Counted from the stretch's first letter, positions 19,285 through 28,957 are shown. The stretch is 64,000 bases of DNA from an uncultured Clostridium sp. (GCA_948465565.1 CAOJXR010000001.1:248001-312000); one strand, 5' to 3'. Notes: generated from the letters alone by a model not told the origin. A program made the numbers and translations.

Positions 19285-20625
19285 ATGAATTATAATGACT
19301 TATCAATAGCTGAATTACGTGAAATAGCAAAAGAGAAAGAGCTTAAAAATATTTCAAAAATGAAAAAGCAAGAATTAGTAGATGCTTTATCTGAACTAGA
19401 AACACTTAGCACTACAAGTGTTGAAGTTCAACCTTCACAAGAAAACATTCAACCTAATCCTATAGTTAAATCATCAGACGAAAAATACAAGGTCACAAAC
19501 GAAAATGACCAAATAGCTGAAGGAATACTTGAAGTAATGCCAGATGGATATGGTTTTTTAAGAGGAGACAACTATTTATCAACATCAAAAGATGTCTATA
19601 TTTCACCCATTCAAATTAGACGTTTTAGACTAGATACTGGTGATAGAATAAAAGGAATAATGAGAAATCCAAAAGAGGGAGAAAAGTTCCCTGCATTAAT
19701 TTATGTAGGAGAAGTAAATGGGCAACATCCCGAAAATGCAATGAAAAGAACTTCTTTTGATGACCTAATTCCAATATATCCAAACAAAAAATTAAAATTA
19801 GAAACTACTTCCAGCGAATATACAATGAGAATAATGGACTTACTATCACCAATAGGAAAAGGGCAAAGGGGAATGATAGTAGCTCCACCTAAAGCAGGTA
19901 AAACCACAATTTTAAAGAAAATAGCAAATAGTATAACAGCAAATAACCCTGATGTCGAGTTAATTGTACTTTTAATAGATGAAAGACCAGAAGAAGTAAC
20001 AGATATGAAAAGATCAATAAAAGGAGATGTCATCTACTCTACCTTTGATGAATTACCTGAGCATCATATAAAAGTTGCTGAAATGGTATTAGAAAGAGCA
20101 AAAAGACTAACTGAACAACACAAGGATGTTGTAATATTACTAGACAGTATCACAAGATTAGCACGTGCTTACAACCTTACTATCCCTTCTTCTGGAAGAA
20201 CTTTATCAGGAGGTTTTGACCCTGCTGCCCTACATAAACCAAAACGTTTTTTTGGTGCTGCTAGAAATACCGAAAATGCTGGTAGTTTAACTATCTTAGC
20301 TACTGCCCTAGTTGATACAGGAAGCAGAATGGACGAAGTAATCTTCGAAGAATTCAAGGGAACTGGTAACATGGAAGTTCATCTAGATAGAAACCTTTCA
20401 GAAAGAAGAATCTTCCCTGCTATAGATATAAATAAATCTGGTACAAGACGTGAGGATTTACTATTATCACAAGAAGAACTATTAGCAACTATGGCATTAC
20501 GTAAGTCAATGTCTAAAATGAACACAATAGAAATGACAGAAAAAGTCATGTCACTTATCACTGAAACAAAAAACAATAATGAATTTATACAGAAAATTTC
20601 TTCAATAATAAAAAATAAAGAATAA
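19285..20625 (+). CDS. rho: Transcription termination factor Rho
   Basis: Hexameric RNA helicase that ends transcription; 446 residues. N-terminal helical Rho_N domain ([26 protein letters not shown]), cold-shock-like RNA-binding domain ([19 protein letters not shown]), Walker [10 protein letters not shown], Walker [19 protein letters not shown]-loop region [12 protein letters not shown] and [36 protein letters not shown] lies before the ATG. The usual partner rpmE does not follow. Confidence 0.97.
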   Translation: MNYNDLSIAELREIAKEKELKNISKMKKQELVDALSELETLSTTSVEVQPSQENIQPNPIVKSSDEKYKVTNENDQIAEGILEVMPDGYGFLRGDNYLSTSKDVYISPIQIRRFRLDTGDRIKGIMRNPKEGEKFPALIYVGEVNGQHPENAMKRTSFDDLIPIYPNKKLKLETTSSEYTMRIMDLLSPIGKGQRGMIVAPPKAGKTTILKKIANSITANNPDVELIVLLIDERPEEVTDMKRSIKGDVIYSTFDELPEHHIKVAEMVLERAKRLTEQHKDVVILLDSITRLARAYNLTIPSSGRTLSGGFDPAALHKPKRFFGAARNTENAGSLTILATALVDTGSRMDEVIFEEFKGTGNMEVHLDRNLSERRIFPAIDINKSGTRREDLLLSQEELLATMALRKSMSKMNTIEMTEKVMSLITETKNNNEFIQKISSIIKNKE

Positions 20626-20646
20626 AATATCATATTCTACCCTTGC

Positions 20647-20735
20647 AAAAACGGCAAAATCTTTCAAACTCAGTCATATCAATGTTTACAGATAACGGCG
20701 CGTTAGAATCGATTTTAAGCCGTTTTTATTTTTTC
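20647..20735 (+). terminator. Large stem-loop after rho
   Basis: AAAACGGC-AAAATC (20648-20661) pairs with GATTTT-AA-GCCGTTTT (20711-20726) with a two-base bulge, enclosing about 50 bases, and is followed by TATTTTTT. Acts as terminator; the large loop is unusual and could be a longer structured RNA. Confidence 0.6.
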
Positions 20736-21040
20736 CCTTTATAGTTTGTTGTCTCAATTTAGTCCATATATGCTAATTTTCGAAATATTAACAATTTTAT
20801 ATAAAAAAATATACTAAGGTTGATAATAATCGTAATAGGAAACAAAATATTCAATTATATTTTTGAATGTATTTTTAAAATTTACAAAAAGAGCAATATA
20901 AATTTTTATAAAATAAAAATTAGGGAGAATCATTAAAATTAAAATAAAATATTTACAAGAAAAATAAATATTAAAAATATAAACTAATTAGAATCAATAA
21001 TTACTTACTAAAATTCTTTGTAAGGAGAGAGGAATATAAC

Positions 21041-21091
21041 ATGGAAAAACAAATATATAACATTGCACAAAATAAAAGTTTTGTGCAATAG
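21041..21091 (+). CDS. 16-codon open frame containing a perfect hairpin
   Basis: ATG 21041 follows a strong ribosome binding site (AAGGAGAGAGG, 8 bases). The frame contains an 11-bp perfect inverted repeat (21062-21072 with 21079-21089) just before TAG. No gene follows on this strand, so it is not an obvious leader peptide. It could be a small peptide, or the start of a gene lost by deletion. Confidence 0.3.
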   Translation: MEKQIYNIAQNKSFVQ

Positions 21092-21329
21092 AGCGTAGGA
21101 TAATATAGCAAACACATAAATCAGCCCAAATACTATATTTATAGCATATTTTAAAACATGTAACTACATTCTTATTTTATAAAATCTCCTTAAAAACGAT
21201 TCTCATGAGTCATTATTTTGCCAATCAATAATTAATTTTTACTTATACATATATTATTTGATTCATTATAAAAATCGCTCATTTGTTCGTTTTTTAATTA
21301 ACCTCAAAAACATATATAAAAAATCAAAA

Positions 21330-21364
21330 AAAATATACATGTTTTTAAAACATGTATATTTTCA
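21330..21364. terminator. Bidirectional terminator before the phosphatase gene
   Basis: Near-perfect palindrome AAAATATACATGTTTT with its complement, flanked by A run and T run; ends the minus-strand phosphatase transcript. Confidence 0.8.
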
Positions 21365-21390
21365 TCAATTAACCTTCCCATAATCTCTTT

Positions 21391-22551
21391 TTATTTTCTC
21401 ATAACAAAAACAGGCACTTCCATCTCTTCCTTACTCAACCCACAATGAGTTGACTTCTTGACTGGCTTTCCCTCTGCTAAAAAAGTTTCAATCCTTATCA
21501 TACTGCCAGCCACTGATAAAGCCACATAGTTCCCTATAAAGTCGTCAATCTTATAATGTTTATCTCCATACCCAAGCATATGATACTTATCCAAAAATTC
21601 TGACTTTGTCATCAACCAAAATTCATTTTGAAAAATATTATTAAATCTTTCCTCAAATATCTGCTTCATATCATCTTTCACCCAAAAAGACAAAACTCTC
21701 GACTCCAAAGAAGGAGGCATTATCAAACATTCTTGAATTTCTGGATAATCCAATAACGTATAAGATTTATCAATATCTTTATGCCCATGGTCAGCAGAAA
21801 CTATCAAAATAGTATTCTCATCAAAAGCCTCACACATTTCTCGTATCTTATTCTCAGCATCTATAATAAAATTTTTAGCCTCTTCTGAAGTTACACCATA
21901 CTTATGCAATAATCCATCTGGATTATCTGAATACGCTAATATAAACTTTCTATCTGGCATTGTGCATAAATCTTTGATATTCATTATCAACTCATCCAAA
22001 TTATTTGCATTCACACTACGAGTAGCTCTTCTCTCCGCATAATCAGGTTCTATTTCATACGCTTTAACATCAGGAGACGCTTTTTCAATTTGACTAAAAA
22101 TTGATTCATAATTAATTACTGTTTTGTAAACATCTATCAATGGACTCTTTAAAGGTTCATGTAAATACGATTCATTACGAGAAAACACATCCAAAGCCCT
22201 ACCATATTCCTTAAAATATTGTGACCACGCAATCCATCCAGTTTCATATGGTGTTTTTCCCGAATAATATGATGTTAAGGCAGCAGTAGTAGTTGAGGGA
22301 TACACTGACGTAACAATATCAATCTGATTTTTTCTCAAATATCCATCTGGTGATATTGGTCTTAAAATATTCTCTCCTAATCCATCCAATATCAGAAAAA
22401 TAACATTCTTATATTTTCTCTCATTCAAAATAACATCCAACTTCTCAGATGATTTATACTTTGTATCAACATTATAATATTTTAAAATTGAACTTATCGT
22501 ACCTAATATACAATGGTCATAATTAGGCATTACTATATCTCTATATTCCAT
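21391..22551 (-). CDS. Alkaline phosphatase/nucleotide pyrophosphatase family protein
   Basis: 386-residue metal-dependent phosphodiesterase or phosphatase of the type I phosphodiesterase fold. FLILDGLGENIL carries the first metal-binding Asp, PSTTTAALTSYYSGKTPYETG the Thr nucleophile, DNPDGLLHKYG the Asp/His pair and VSADHGHKDID the DHGH metal site. No signal peptide or membrane helix, so it appears cytoplasmic. Substrate unknown. It follows the glycosidase gene by 17 bases and is probably in its operon. Confidence 0.85.
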   Translation of the reverse strand: MEYRDIVMPNYDHCILGTISSILKYYNVDTKYKSSEKLDVILNERKYKNVIFLILDGLGENILRPISPDGYLRKNQIDIVTSVYPSTTTAALTSYYSGKTPYETGWIAWSQYFKEYGRALDVFSRNESYLHEPLKSPLIDVYKTVINYESIFSQIEKASPDVKAYEIEPDYAERRATRSVNANNLDELIMNIKDLCTMPDRKFILAYSDNPDGLLHKYGVTSEEAKNFIIDAENKIREMCEAFDENTILIVSADHGHKDIDKSYTLLDYPEIQECLIMPPSLESRVLSFWVKDDMKQIFEERFNNIFQNEFWLMTKSEFLDKYHMLGYGDKHYKIDDFIGNYVALSVAGSMIRIETFLAEGKPVKKSTHCGLSKEEMEVPVFVMRK

Positions 22552-22568
22552 AATTTCTCCTTAATCTC

Positions 22569-23774
22569 TCATATTATTTTATACATATACTTCCACGCTA
22601 ATATTCTTTTAACAGCTTTATTTATTATTTCCTCAGAAATTTTTCCCTGTTTCACAGCACTTAAAACCTCATCTCTCTGCTGAATAAAATCAGAAGAAAC
22701 AATTATATCATTTCCCGCTAATATCGCATAAACAGCAGCCTCTCCACCCTCAGCATATTCTTTCACCGCATCCATACTTAAATCATCAGTCATTATAATA
22801 CCTGAAAATTTTAATTCATTTCTCAAAATATCATGAACATTTTTAGACAACGAAGCAGGCTTATCCGAATCCATTGACTTTACAATATTATGACTAACTA
22901 ATATGCAAGGTCCACCAGCATTAATTCCACTTATAAATGGCAAAAAATCAGAACTCTCAAAAACCTCATACGGTCTCTCATCAACAGCAACACCTATATG
23001 TGTATCCTCATTGTCTCCATACCCTGGAAAATGTTTCATCACAGAAACCATATCATCATTATTCATAGTTTTTATCAATTGTTCAGTATATATAGATGTC
23101 TTTTCCGCCCCTCTACCATATGATCTATCATACATATAAGACGAAGTATCTGTAGGAACATCAACTACAGGAGTAAGGTTCATATTCAATCCAATACTTT
23201 TTAATAAATTAGACTTCTCTGTTGAATCTTTTAAAATCGCAGGCAACTGACCCTCAACCCAAATCTGTTGTGGAGATAAAAACTTACTTGAACAAAATGC
23301 CTCATACTTGCTCACCCTAACAACTTTTCCGCCTTCCTCATCAACGCCTAATACTAATTTAATTTTACTCGCATTTTGACATTCCTGTAATTTCTCCAAA
23401 ATTGAATCTTTAGTCTCATTTTCAAAGTCATTACCAAACAATATATAACCACCTGGATTGTAATTTATTATTTCCTCAATCGCTCCATCCTCTGGAAATC
23501 TAGCTATAAACATTTGACCAACTCTCTCTTCCAAAGTCATTGTCTGTAACAAACTTTCTGATTGCTCGTAAAACTCAGCAAATAACTCATCACCAATCTC
23601 AGAAGTAATACCTTCCTGTTGCACTATACTAACATTTTCATTCATTTTAGTATTAATAGAATTATTCATCATCAAAATTTCTCTACCTGCAAGCATTCCA
23701 AATATAATAACTAATATTAATGTTATATAATTAATATAATTTTTATTCTTCAATTTCATATCTAACTTCTCCAC
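22569..23774 (-). CDS. Glycoside hydrolase family 3, beta-N-acetylhexosaminidase-like
   Basis: 401 residues with an N-terminal membrane anchor (about 12-32) and an extracytoplasmic TIM barrel. NagZ-type markers: VDEEGGKVVRVSKY, KHFPGYGDNEDTHIG (the flexible catalytic Asp-His loop; the usual PGHGD is PGYGD) and GIIMTDDLSMDAV (nucleophile Asp). Likely trims N-acetylglucosamine from cell-wall fragments at the outer membrane face. The alternative start at MKLKNKNYI, six residues in, is possible. Confidence 0.85.
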   Translation of the reverse strand: MEKLDMKLKNKNYINYITLILVIIFGMLAGREILMMNNSINTKMNENVSIVQQEGITSEIGDELFAEFYEQSESLLQTMTLEERVGQMFIARFPEDGAIEEIINYNPGGYILFGNDFENETKDSILEKLQECQNASKIKLVLGVDEEGGKVVRVSKYEAFCSSKFLSPQQIWVEGQLPAILKDSTEKSNLLKSIGLNMNLTPVVDVPTDTSSYMYDRSYGRGAEKTSIYTEQLIKTMNNDDMVSVMKHFPGYGDNEDTHIGVAVDERPYEVFESSDFLPFISGINAGGPCILVSHNIVKSMDSDKPASLSKNVHDILRNELKFSGIIMTDDLSMDAVKEYAEGGEAAVYAILAGNDIIVSSDFIQQRDEVLSAVKQGKISEEIINKAVKRILAWKYMYKII

Positions 23775-23861
23775 TTTTTAGAGTCATTAGGCCTTCTTTA
23801 GCCACCCTTACAAATTCTATTAAATTATTGCAACATTTCTCTCTATTAATAATTCATTATT

Positions 23862-25043
23862 CTAAAATCTAATAATCTTATTATAAGTATCTATTGCATA
23901 ATTATCTGTCATCCCAGAAATATAATAAATAACTGCCTGACAAAAATCTTTTTTATCTTCAATATCAAAAACAACTTTATTTTTATATTTTTCATCCCTA
24001 TTAGCATTCCAATACATCTTTAGCCAATTCTCAAACTCAACTATTATTTCTGGATACATTCTTCTAGCATGCTCTTTATCATCATAATATTTTATTAGTG
24101 TATTATATATAGTATTAAGTATAAGATTAAAGTATTCTGTTGAAGGTTTTAATCTCTCATCCAAATAAATATATTTATAATTAAATTTCTTTAACTTATT
24201 CATAAATTCAAAAGCGCTATTAGAAAACCTTAATCCTTCCTCTTCACTACTATTTTCACATAAATCATACACCAAATAATTAGTTATAATTGTATTATTA
24301 ATTTTACCATTTTCCTCAATATTCATTACTTCACGCAACTCTTTCAAATGTCCATCCAAAATCCCAGTAGTAATTGCATCCTGTATATCTCTACCTAAAT
24401 AAGCTATTTTATCTGCAATTTTTACTACACATGCCTCCCATGTATATGGTTTAAATTGATTCGAAAAATTATAATCATATAAATTAATATATTCATCCCT
24501 AGGTTTCAAGCTATTTTCATCTATCTCACCACAATGAGAAACAATTCCATCCTTCACCCCATAAGTAAGATTAAGATTTTGTAAATTTTGCTTATCATCT
24601 TCAAGCAAAATTATTTTATCAACCATTTCCATTCCATTTCGCTCATGCCAAAATCTCTTTCCTATATCTCTTTTCGAAATCACTGATAATACCTCTTCTC
24701 CCTGATGACCAAAAGGACTATGTCCAATATCATGTGCAATAGCAATCGCCTTAGTTAGCTTTGCATTTAATCCCAAATAATTTGCTATCGTATCACTTAT
24801 CGACTCAACTAAAATAACATGCTCCATCCTTGTACAAACATGATCATTTATTGGTGAAAAGAAAACCTGTGTCTTATGCTTCATTCTCCTAAAAGCCAAA
24901 CTATGTATTATTCTTGTATAATCTCTTTCGAATTCAGAACGAATATCATTACCTCTTGAATATAGTAGATTTTCACGTTTTATAATATTATTCCATTTAG
25001 AATTATTTTCAGTTGCAGCAACATTTTTTAAAACATCTCTCAT
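23862..25043 (-). CDS. HD-domain dGTP triphosphohydrolase-like protein
   Basis: 393 residues; removes triphosphate from dNTPs in relatives. Motifs: FERDYTRIIHSLAFRRMKHKTQVF, TRMEHVILV (first metal His), IAHDIGHSPFGHQGE (HD pair), KIADKIAYLGRDI (last Asp). The start is ATG 25043, because GAGGAGTG lies directly before it; an upstream in-frame TTG overlaps this site. It is shorter than Escherichia coli Dgt and similar to Gram-positive members. Confidence 0.85.
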   Translation of the reverse strand: MRDVLKNVAATENNSKWNNIIKRENLLYSRGNDIRSEFERDYTRIIHSLAFRRMKHKTQVFFSPINDHVCTRMEHVILVESISDTIANYLGLNAKLTKAIAIAHDIGHSPFGHQGEEVLSVISKRDIGKRFWHERNGMEMVDKIILLEDDKQNLQNLNLTYGVKDGIVSHCGEIDENSLKPRDEYINLYDYNFSNQFKPYTWEACVVKIADKIAYLGRDIQDAITTGILDGHLKELREVMNIEENGKINNTIITNYLVYDLCENSSEEEGLRFSNSAFEFMNKLKKFNYKYIYLDERLKPSTEYFNLILNTIYNTLIKYYDDKEHARRMYPEIIVEFENWLKMYWNANRDEKYKNKVVFDIEDKKDFCQAVIYYISGMTDNYAIDTYNKIIRF

Positions 25044-25067
25044 AAATTTTACACTCCTCAAAACAAA

Positions 25068-25093
25068 AAATTAGCATAAAAATGCTAATTTAA
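25068..25093 (-). terminator. Terminator after the DUF1653 gene
   Basis: Ten-pair stem AAATTAGCAT with its complement, four-base loop, T-rich tail on the minus strand. Confidence 0.85.
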
Positions 25094-25347
25094 TTTTCCG
25101 TTATTTCCTCAAAGCGATATTTTTGAGACACATCTGGATATTTTTCATGATCTACCTCAGATAAAAACATTTCTAATGGACGAGCATAAATTCCATCTTT
25201 ATGATTTGTATTTCCATTATTATCCATACAACGATAAACAACTAATTTTTCACCTGTCTCACTATGTTGTGCCACTGTAATAACAAATGAACGTGCTCCT
25301 TTAAAATGTCTCCACATTGTAAATGGTCTTACTTCTCTTTCTCCCAT
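25090..25347 (-). CDS. DUF1653 family protein
   Basis: 85 residues. The sequence YxHFKG-type start (MWRHFKGARSFVITVAQHSETGEKLVVYRCM) and YARPLEMFLSEVD followed by QKYRFEE are the family pattern. Compact, mostly beta, cytoplasmic; the biochemical role is unknown. AGGGAGGAA precedes the start. Confidence 0.85.
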   Translation of the reverse strand: MGEREVRPFTMWRHFKGARSFVITVAQHSETGEKLVVYRCMDNNGNTNHKDGIYARPLEMFLSEVDHEKYPDVSQKYRFEEITEN

Positions 25348-25383
25348 ATCTATTCCTCCCTATTTTTTAATAATTATACCACA

Positions 25384-26616
25384 CTATTCCTTCATTTCTC
25401 TATTAAAATATTTATTTCTACAATATTTTTTTGCAAGTCCACCCTCGCTTGTCTCCCTATAATGTGTTCCCAAATCCTTTCCTGTCTCATACATAGTCTC
25501 AACAATCAAATCAAATGAAATCTTCTTATGTTGTTCTAACATTAAAGACAATGTAGCAGCATCTAAAGCTCGCATTGCAGCAACCGCATTTCGCTCTATA
25601 CATGGAATCTGAACATATCCATAAATAGGGTCACAAGTTAATCCTAAATGATGTTCCATTGCAACTTCAGCCGAATTCTCAATTCTATCAATATCAAGTT
25701 TAAGTAAATACGCAATCGCTCCAGCAGCCATAGAACATGCAGTTCCAATCTCAGCTTGACAACCACATTCAGCACCACTAATAGAAGCATTAGACTTTAC
25801 AACATTGCCAAATATGCCAGCAACAGCCAGCGCCCTAACAATCTCCTCATCAGAAACATGATATTCTTCCTTCATATAATATAAAGCAGCAGGAAGTACA
25901 CCACAAGAACCACAAGTTGGAGCAGTTACTATAACACCACCACTTGCATTCTCTTCACTTGTTGCATATGCATAACTACTAAGCAATCTAGTTTTTCTAA
26001 TATCTGTTGTTTCAAACTCTAATTTATTTTCATAAACTCTTTTAGCTTTCCTCTGCAATTTTAACCTTCCAGGTATTATACCATCTGTCGCTAATCCCGC
26101 TTTTATTGCATTTTTCATTGTCATCCAAACTTGATTTAAAAATTCCGTTATCTTCTCTTTTCCCTCAATTAAACAAACATAATCATATAAATCTATATTA
26201 TTCTCTTTCACAAAGTTCTTTATTTCATTAAAATTCTTTTGAGGATAAATATCCTCAAAAATCACATCTTCTCCATTCTCAACCTTAAAAGTGCCACCAC
26301 CTATCGAATACACTCTCCATGAATCTAACAATTCTCCATCTTTGTAAGCAAATATATCAAAAGTATTAGGATGAATTTTACATTCTGTCTGCATATCAAA
26401 TTTAATCTCTACTTCATAGTCTTCAAGTATCTTTCTAATAATATAATCTGTCAAATGCCCCTTTCCTGTAAGTGCAAGTGAACCATATAGTATAACTTTA
26501 AACTTATCGGCATTTGAATATTTATTTCTAAACATCTCTGTCGCCCTTTTAGGTCCCATTGTATGAGAACTAGAAGGACCATTTCCTATCTTATATAATT
26601 CAAATAAAGACTGCAT
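25384..26616 (-). CDS. sdaA: L-serine ammonia-lyase, single-chain iron-sulfur type
   Basis: Turns L-serine into pyruvate and ammonia using a 4Fe-4S cluster. 410 residues with beta and alpha parts in one chain. GPSSSHTMGP marks the beta domain; TCGSCGVLPAALYYMKE, SGAECGCQAEIGTACSMAAGA and TCDPIYGYVQIPCIERNAVAAMRAL hold the cluster cysteines in the alpha part. The cluster is oxygen-labile, fitting an anaerobe. AGGAG lies upstream. Confidence 0.95.
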   Translation of the reverse strand: MQSLFELYKIGNGPSSSHTMGPKRATEMFRNKYSNADKFKVILYGSLALTGKGHLTDYIIRKILEDYEVEIKFDMQTECKIHPNTFDIFAYKDGELLDSWRVYSIGGGTFKVENGEDVIFEDIYPQKNFNEIKNFVKENNIDLYDYVCLIEGKEKITEFLNQVWMTMKNAIKAGLATDGIIPGRLKLQRKAKRVYENKLEFETTDIRKTRLLSSYAYATSEENASGGVIVTAPTCGSCGVLPAALYYMKEEYHVSDEEIVRALAVAGIFGNVVKSNASISGAECGCQAEIGTACSMAAGAIAYLLKLDIDRIENSAEVAMEHHLGLTCDPIYGYVQIPCIERNAVAAMRALDAATLSLMLEQHKKISFDLIVETMYETGKDLGTHYRETSEGGLAKKYCRNKYFNREMKE

Positions 26617-26645
26617 TTTCTTTTCTCCTATAAAACATTTAAACT

Positions 26646-27767
26646 TTAATTATCTACTTTATCCTTTACAACACTATAATCACCATCATCAGAATCATCA
26701 GGCTTTAATATAAAAGCTGATGGAATAGGTCTTGTACCATTCCCCCCAGACAAATTCGTAGGATTATTTACAGTTTTTCCTCTAACAGTCATAGATGTAG
26801 ATGTACCACCATCCAGATTAGAAGCATTAACAGCACCATATCTATCAAAAATATCAATTAAATCTTTTATTGTAGCACCCTTTCCTAAAGCCCTATTACC
26901 ATCTAAAACTAAAAATAATACAATTCCATCTGCACGTTGACCAATAGCAGTTCTAGGAGCCTTACCCCAACCGCCATTTCCTTTAACTTGAGATTTCTCA
27001 CTATTTAAAATCAAATATGGTCCAAAAGTAGTTGCATCCCTAATCATCTTATTTTTTAAATCACTTGAATTAAATTTACCCAATATCAATTTATGTTCTT
27101 TATTAAAGCCAATAACTCCCATAGAACCATAATATCTATTATTAGAAATAATTTTTCCCTTACTCATAGTAATTCCAAGAGGGCTAGCACCTGAACCTTG
27201 ATAATTTTCATCCATAAAGCCACCAGCATTTATTGCAACAATAGCACCAGTATTTTTCGAAATAGTAGTTAAATATTGCCCTGTGCTTCCAATATACTGA
27301 GTAGTAGCCACTTCTACTCTTGATGAATCATAAATAACAGCCATATATCCACTATAGTCTTTACCACTATCAATTTTTATAATTTTATAATCATTATTAT
27401 TATCGTCTTTTTCTAAAATTTGACGTTCATATTCATTCGCATAGGTTACAGTTTCTTTTTCACCATAATCTATAATTTCAACAGTATTTTCATCTGTAAT
27501 ACCGCTAACTTCAATAACCCTATTATTATCCAAACACTCCTTAATTGTCTCATCACTATAAAACCATGTTGCTAAATATTGATGTCTCATTGAAGACATT
27601 GCAGTAGTAATCAACCAATCTCTAAAGCCACTCCATGGACCATATAATAGAAACAATAAAATTGAACAACATATGATACCTAAAACAAGAATAACAATAA
27701 AGAATTTCTTTAATAATCCTGATTTTTTCTTTTTACTTCTCTTATCATGTTTCGATTTATTTTCCAA
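26646..27767 (-). CDS. Phosphodiester glycosidase (NAGPA-domain) membrane protein
   Basis: About 373 residues. Start taken as TTG 27767, six bases after AAGGAG; an ATG 36 bases upstream lacks a ribosome binding site. Very basic start, membrane helix (about 15-40), then an extracytoplasmic domain with SKNTGAIVAINAGGF, GKAPRTAIGQRADG and NLDGGTSTSMTVRG, the pattern of the NAGPA/phosphodiester glycosidase domain found in exopolysaccharide and wall-related proteins. Probably acts on sugar phosphodiesters outside the cell. Confidence 0.8.
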   Translation of the reverse strand: MENKSKHDKRSKKKKSGLLKKFFIVILVLGIICCSILLFLLYGPWSGFRDWLITTAMSSMRHQYLATWFYSDETIKECLDNNRVIEVSGITDENTVEIIDYGEKETVTYANEYERQILEKDDNNNDYKIIKIDSGKDYSGYMAVIYDSSRVEVATTQYIGSTGQYLTTISKNTGAIVAINAGGFMDENYQGSGASPLGITMSKGKIISNNRYYGSMGVIGFNKEHKLILGKFNSSDLKNKMIRDATTFGPYLILNSEKSQVKGNGGWGKAPRTAIGQRADGIVLFLVLDGNRALGKGATIKDLIDIFDRYGAVNASNLDGGTSTSMTVRGKTVNNPTNLSGGNGTRPIPSAFILKPDDSDDGDYSVVKDKVDN

Positions 27768-27850
27768 CTTTTTCTCCTTATATACTTCGATTATTTCCCA
27801 CATTTATTAATTATAGTCTTATTATAACACCTCGTCAATACCATCCGAAT

Positions 27851-27879
27851 TTGACATTTTATGTAAACTGTGATATCAT
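27851..27879 (+). promoter_or_regulatory. Promoter of GC-rich unit 3
   Basis: TTGACA at 27851-27856, 17-base spacer, TATCAT at 27874-27879. Leader of about 90 bases. Confidence 0.7.
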
Positions 27880-27974
27880 TATTATATCTGTACTTCTTGT
27901 AACTCTTTCTTTTCCCAGCATTATAGAGTATATCAAGAAGAATCTAAATTGATTTAAGAAAGGATTTAGACACC

Positions 27975-28499
27975 ATGACAAGAAAGAAAATTGAGGATTG
28001 CATGACCTCCGAGCTGCTGTTCCACGCACTGAAAACGCCCTGCATCGACAGGAGCAACAGTTTCATGGAAGAGTACAATCACCGGCAGAATCTGCTGGGA
28101 TTAACTCCTCAGCAGAAAAGGGCCATGTACCTGCATGACGAAAAGGCCATTCTGGACAGCAGCAGCTATATCGATGTGCATACTCCCTTGGCGGCAACGC
28201 CTGATGGTTTTCAGACCACCAACTTTATCATTGCTCCTACACTGTCTGAGCTGGTAAAGTACGCCAATGCTGCTGTTCTTTCTGGTATCTGCGATGACGT
28301 ATTGTTCATGGGCAAACCGTGGGACATCGCTTGCCAGAACGCACTTTACCGTTCCGACTGCATGGCAGCACGAGTTCTTCGGAATGTGTTGAACTTTGAT
28401 GTCGAACTGACTGTCAAGCAGGTAGGCGCATTCATCTGTCAGGAATTCAGCCCCCTGAAACGCCTATACTATCACATCCCTGACGAAAAGGCTGCGTAA
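27975..28499 (+). CDS. 174-aa protein of a GC-rich inserted unit (unit 3)
   Basis: Unrecognised soluble protein, about 50 percent GC, with codons (CTG, GCC, AAG, ACC, CGG) foreign to this genome. No membrane helix. Features: a helical start (KKIEDCMTSELLFHALK), a middle part DVHTPLAATPDGFQTTNFIIAPTLSELVKYAN and a helical end. It contains two in-frame CGG codons (HRQ near residue 36 and LRN near residue 136) that would shift frame if CGG is a +1 signal here. It sits beside GC-rich unit 4 of opposite strand between two native genes. Likely acquired; function unknown. Confidence 0.65.
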   Translation: MTRKKIEDCMTSELLFHALKTPCIDRSNSFMEEYNHRQNLLGLTPQQKRAMYLHDEKAILDSSSYIDVHTPLAATPDGFQTTNFIIAPTLSELVKYANAAVLSGICDDVLFMGKPWDIACQNALYRSDCMAARVLRNVLNFDVELTVKQVGAFICQEFSPLKRLYYHIPDEKAA

Positions 28500-28533
28500 G
28501 TCTGCAAATCAAAAATTTTCAAGAAACACATTT

Positions 28534-28578
28534 GGAGCGTTGGTTTGAAATGTCAAGCCAGCGCTCCTCCCTTTATAA
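28534..28578 (+). terminator. Terminator of GC-rich unit 3
   Basis: Fifteen-pair stem (28534-28548 with 28553-28567, two G-U pairs) and four-base loop; the T tract is weak (TCCCTTTAT). Confidence 0.75.
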
Positions 28579-28599
28579 AAATAAACCTTAATATAAAAC

Positions 28600-28636
28600 A
28601 AAAATGGCGTCCCTCCGAAAAGGAACACCATTTTTG
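28600..28636 (-). terminator. Terminator of GC-rich unit 4
   Basis: About 15-pair stem with two mismatches, flanked by A5 and T5, thus usable from both sides; placed 35 bases after the minus-strand stop codon. Confidence 0.75.
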
Positions 28637-28669
28637 TGCCTCTGTGTTATTCCTACCATGTTTCTCTCT

Positions 28670-28909
28670 TTAGCGGCCCACAATCCACTTAATGATTGCC
28701 CAAGCGCCAAAAAAGCAAATACCTGCAAACACGAACCAACCGATAATTTCGATGGCAGTGAACACCAGAGCCGTCAGTGCCAGTACAAGAGCACACAGCA
28801 CCAAACTTACCACAAACTTTAAGAAACCGCCGACGAAGTTCCGGCAAACAAACCAAATTACCAAACCGCACAGGATAACGCTTACCAGAGCTTGAATAAT
28901 GCACAACAT
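28670..28909 (-). CDS. 79-aa hydrophobic membrane protein of a GC-rich unit (unit 4)
   Basis: Two or three closely spaced membrane helices (IIQALVSVILCGLVIWFV; FLKFVVSLVLCALVLALTAL; IIGWFVFAGICFFGAWAII) with short Arg/Lys turns. AGGAGG stands before the ATG. GC content and codons are foreign. One in-frame CGG (28843-28841, Cys-Arg-Asn) near residue 23. Own promoter and terminator. Size and hydrophobicity allow a toxin-like, holin-like or small accessory membrane role, none supported by a motif. Confidence 0.65.
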   Translation of the reverse strand: MLCIIQALVSVILCGLVIWFVCRNFVGGFLKFVVSLVLCALVLALTALVFTAIEIIGWFVFAGICFFGAWAIIKWIVGR

Positions 28910-28957
28910 AATGATTCCTCCGTTTTAGTTAGTTTTAATAAAAGTTAACGTAATTTT

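Larger units (their letters stand above)
20736..21390. other. Long AT-rich intergenic region
   Basis: About 650 bases with no convincing gene apart from a 16-codon frame (21041-21091). Short sequences resembling Fur operator halves (TGATAATAATC near 20822, GAGAATCATTA near 20926, GATTCTCATGAGTCATT near 21198) occur, but AT-rich sequence gives such matches easily. The rest shows only A/T tracts. It may be the remains of a lost gene. Confidence 0.4.

Noticed and set aside
20800-21215. Fur-regulated operator cluster
   Set aside because: Matches are partial, in very AT-rich sequence, and no iron gene is adjacent.
28604-28895. Plus-strand frames over GC-rich unit 4
   Set aside because: The minus strand has promoter, AGGAGG, hydrophobic protein and terminator; the plus-strand frames have none.
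943-28909. GC-rich units as integron cassettes or an insertion sequence family
   Set aside because: No transposase, no integrase recombination sites and no shared terminal inverted repeats could be seen.
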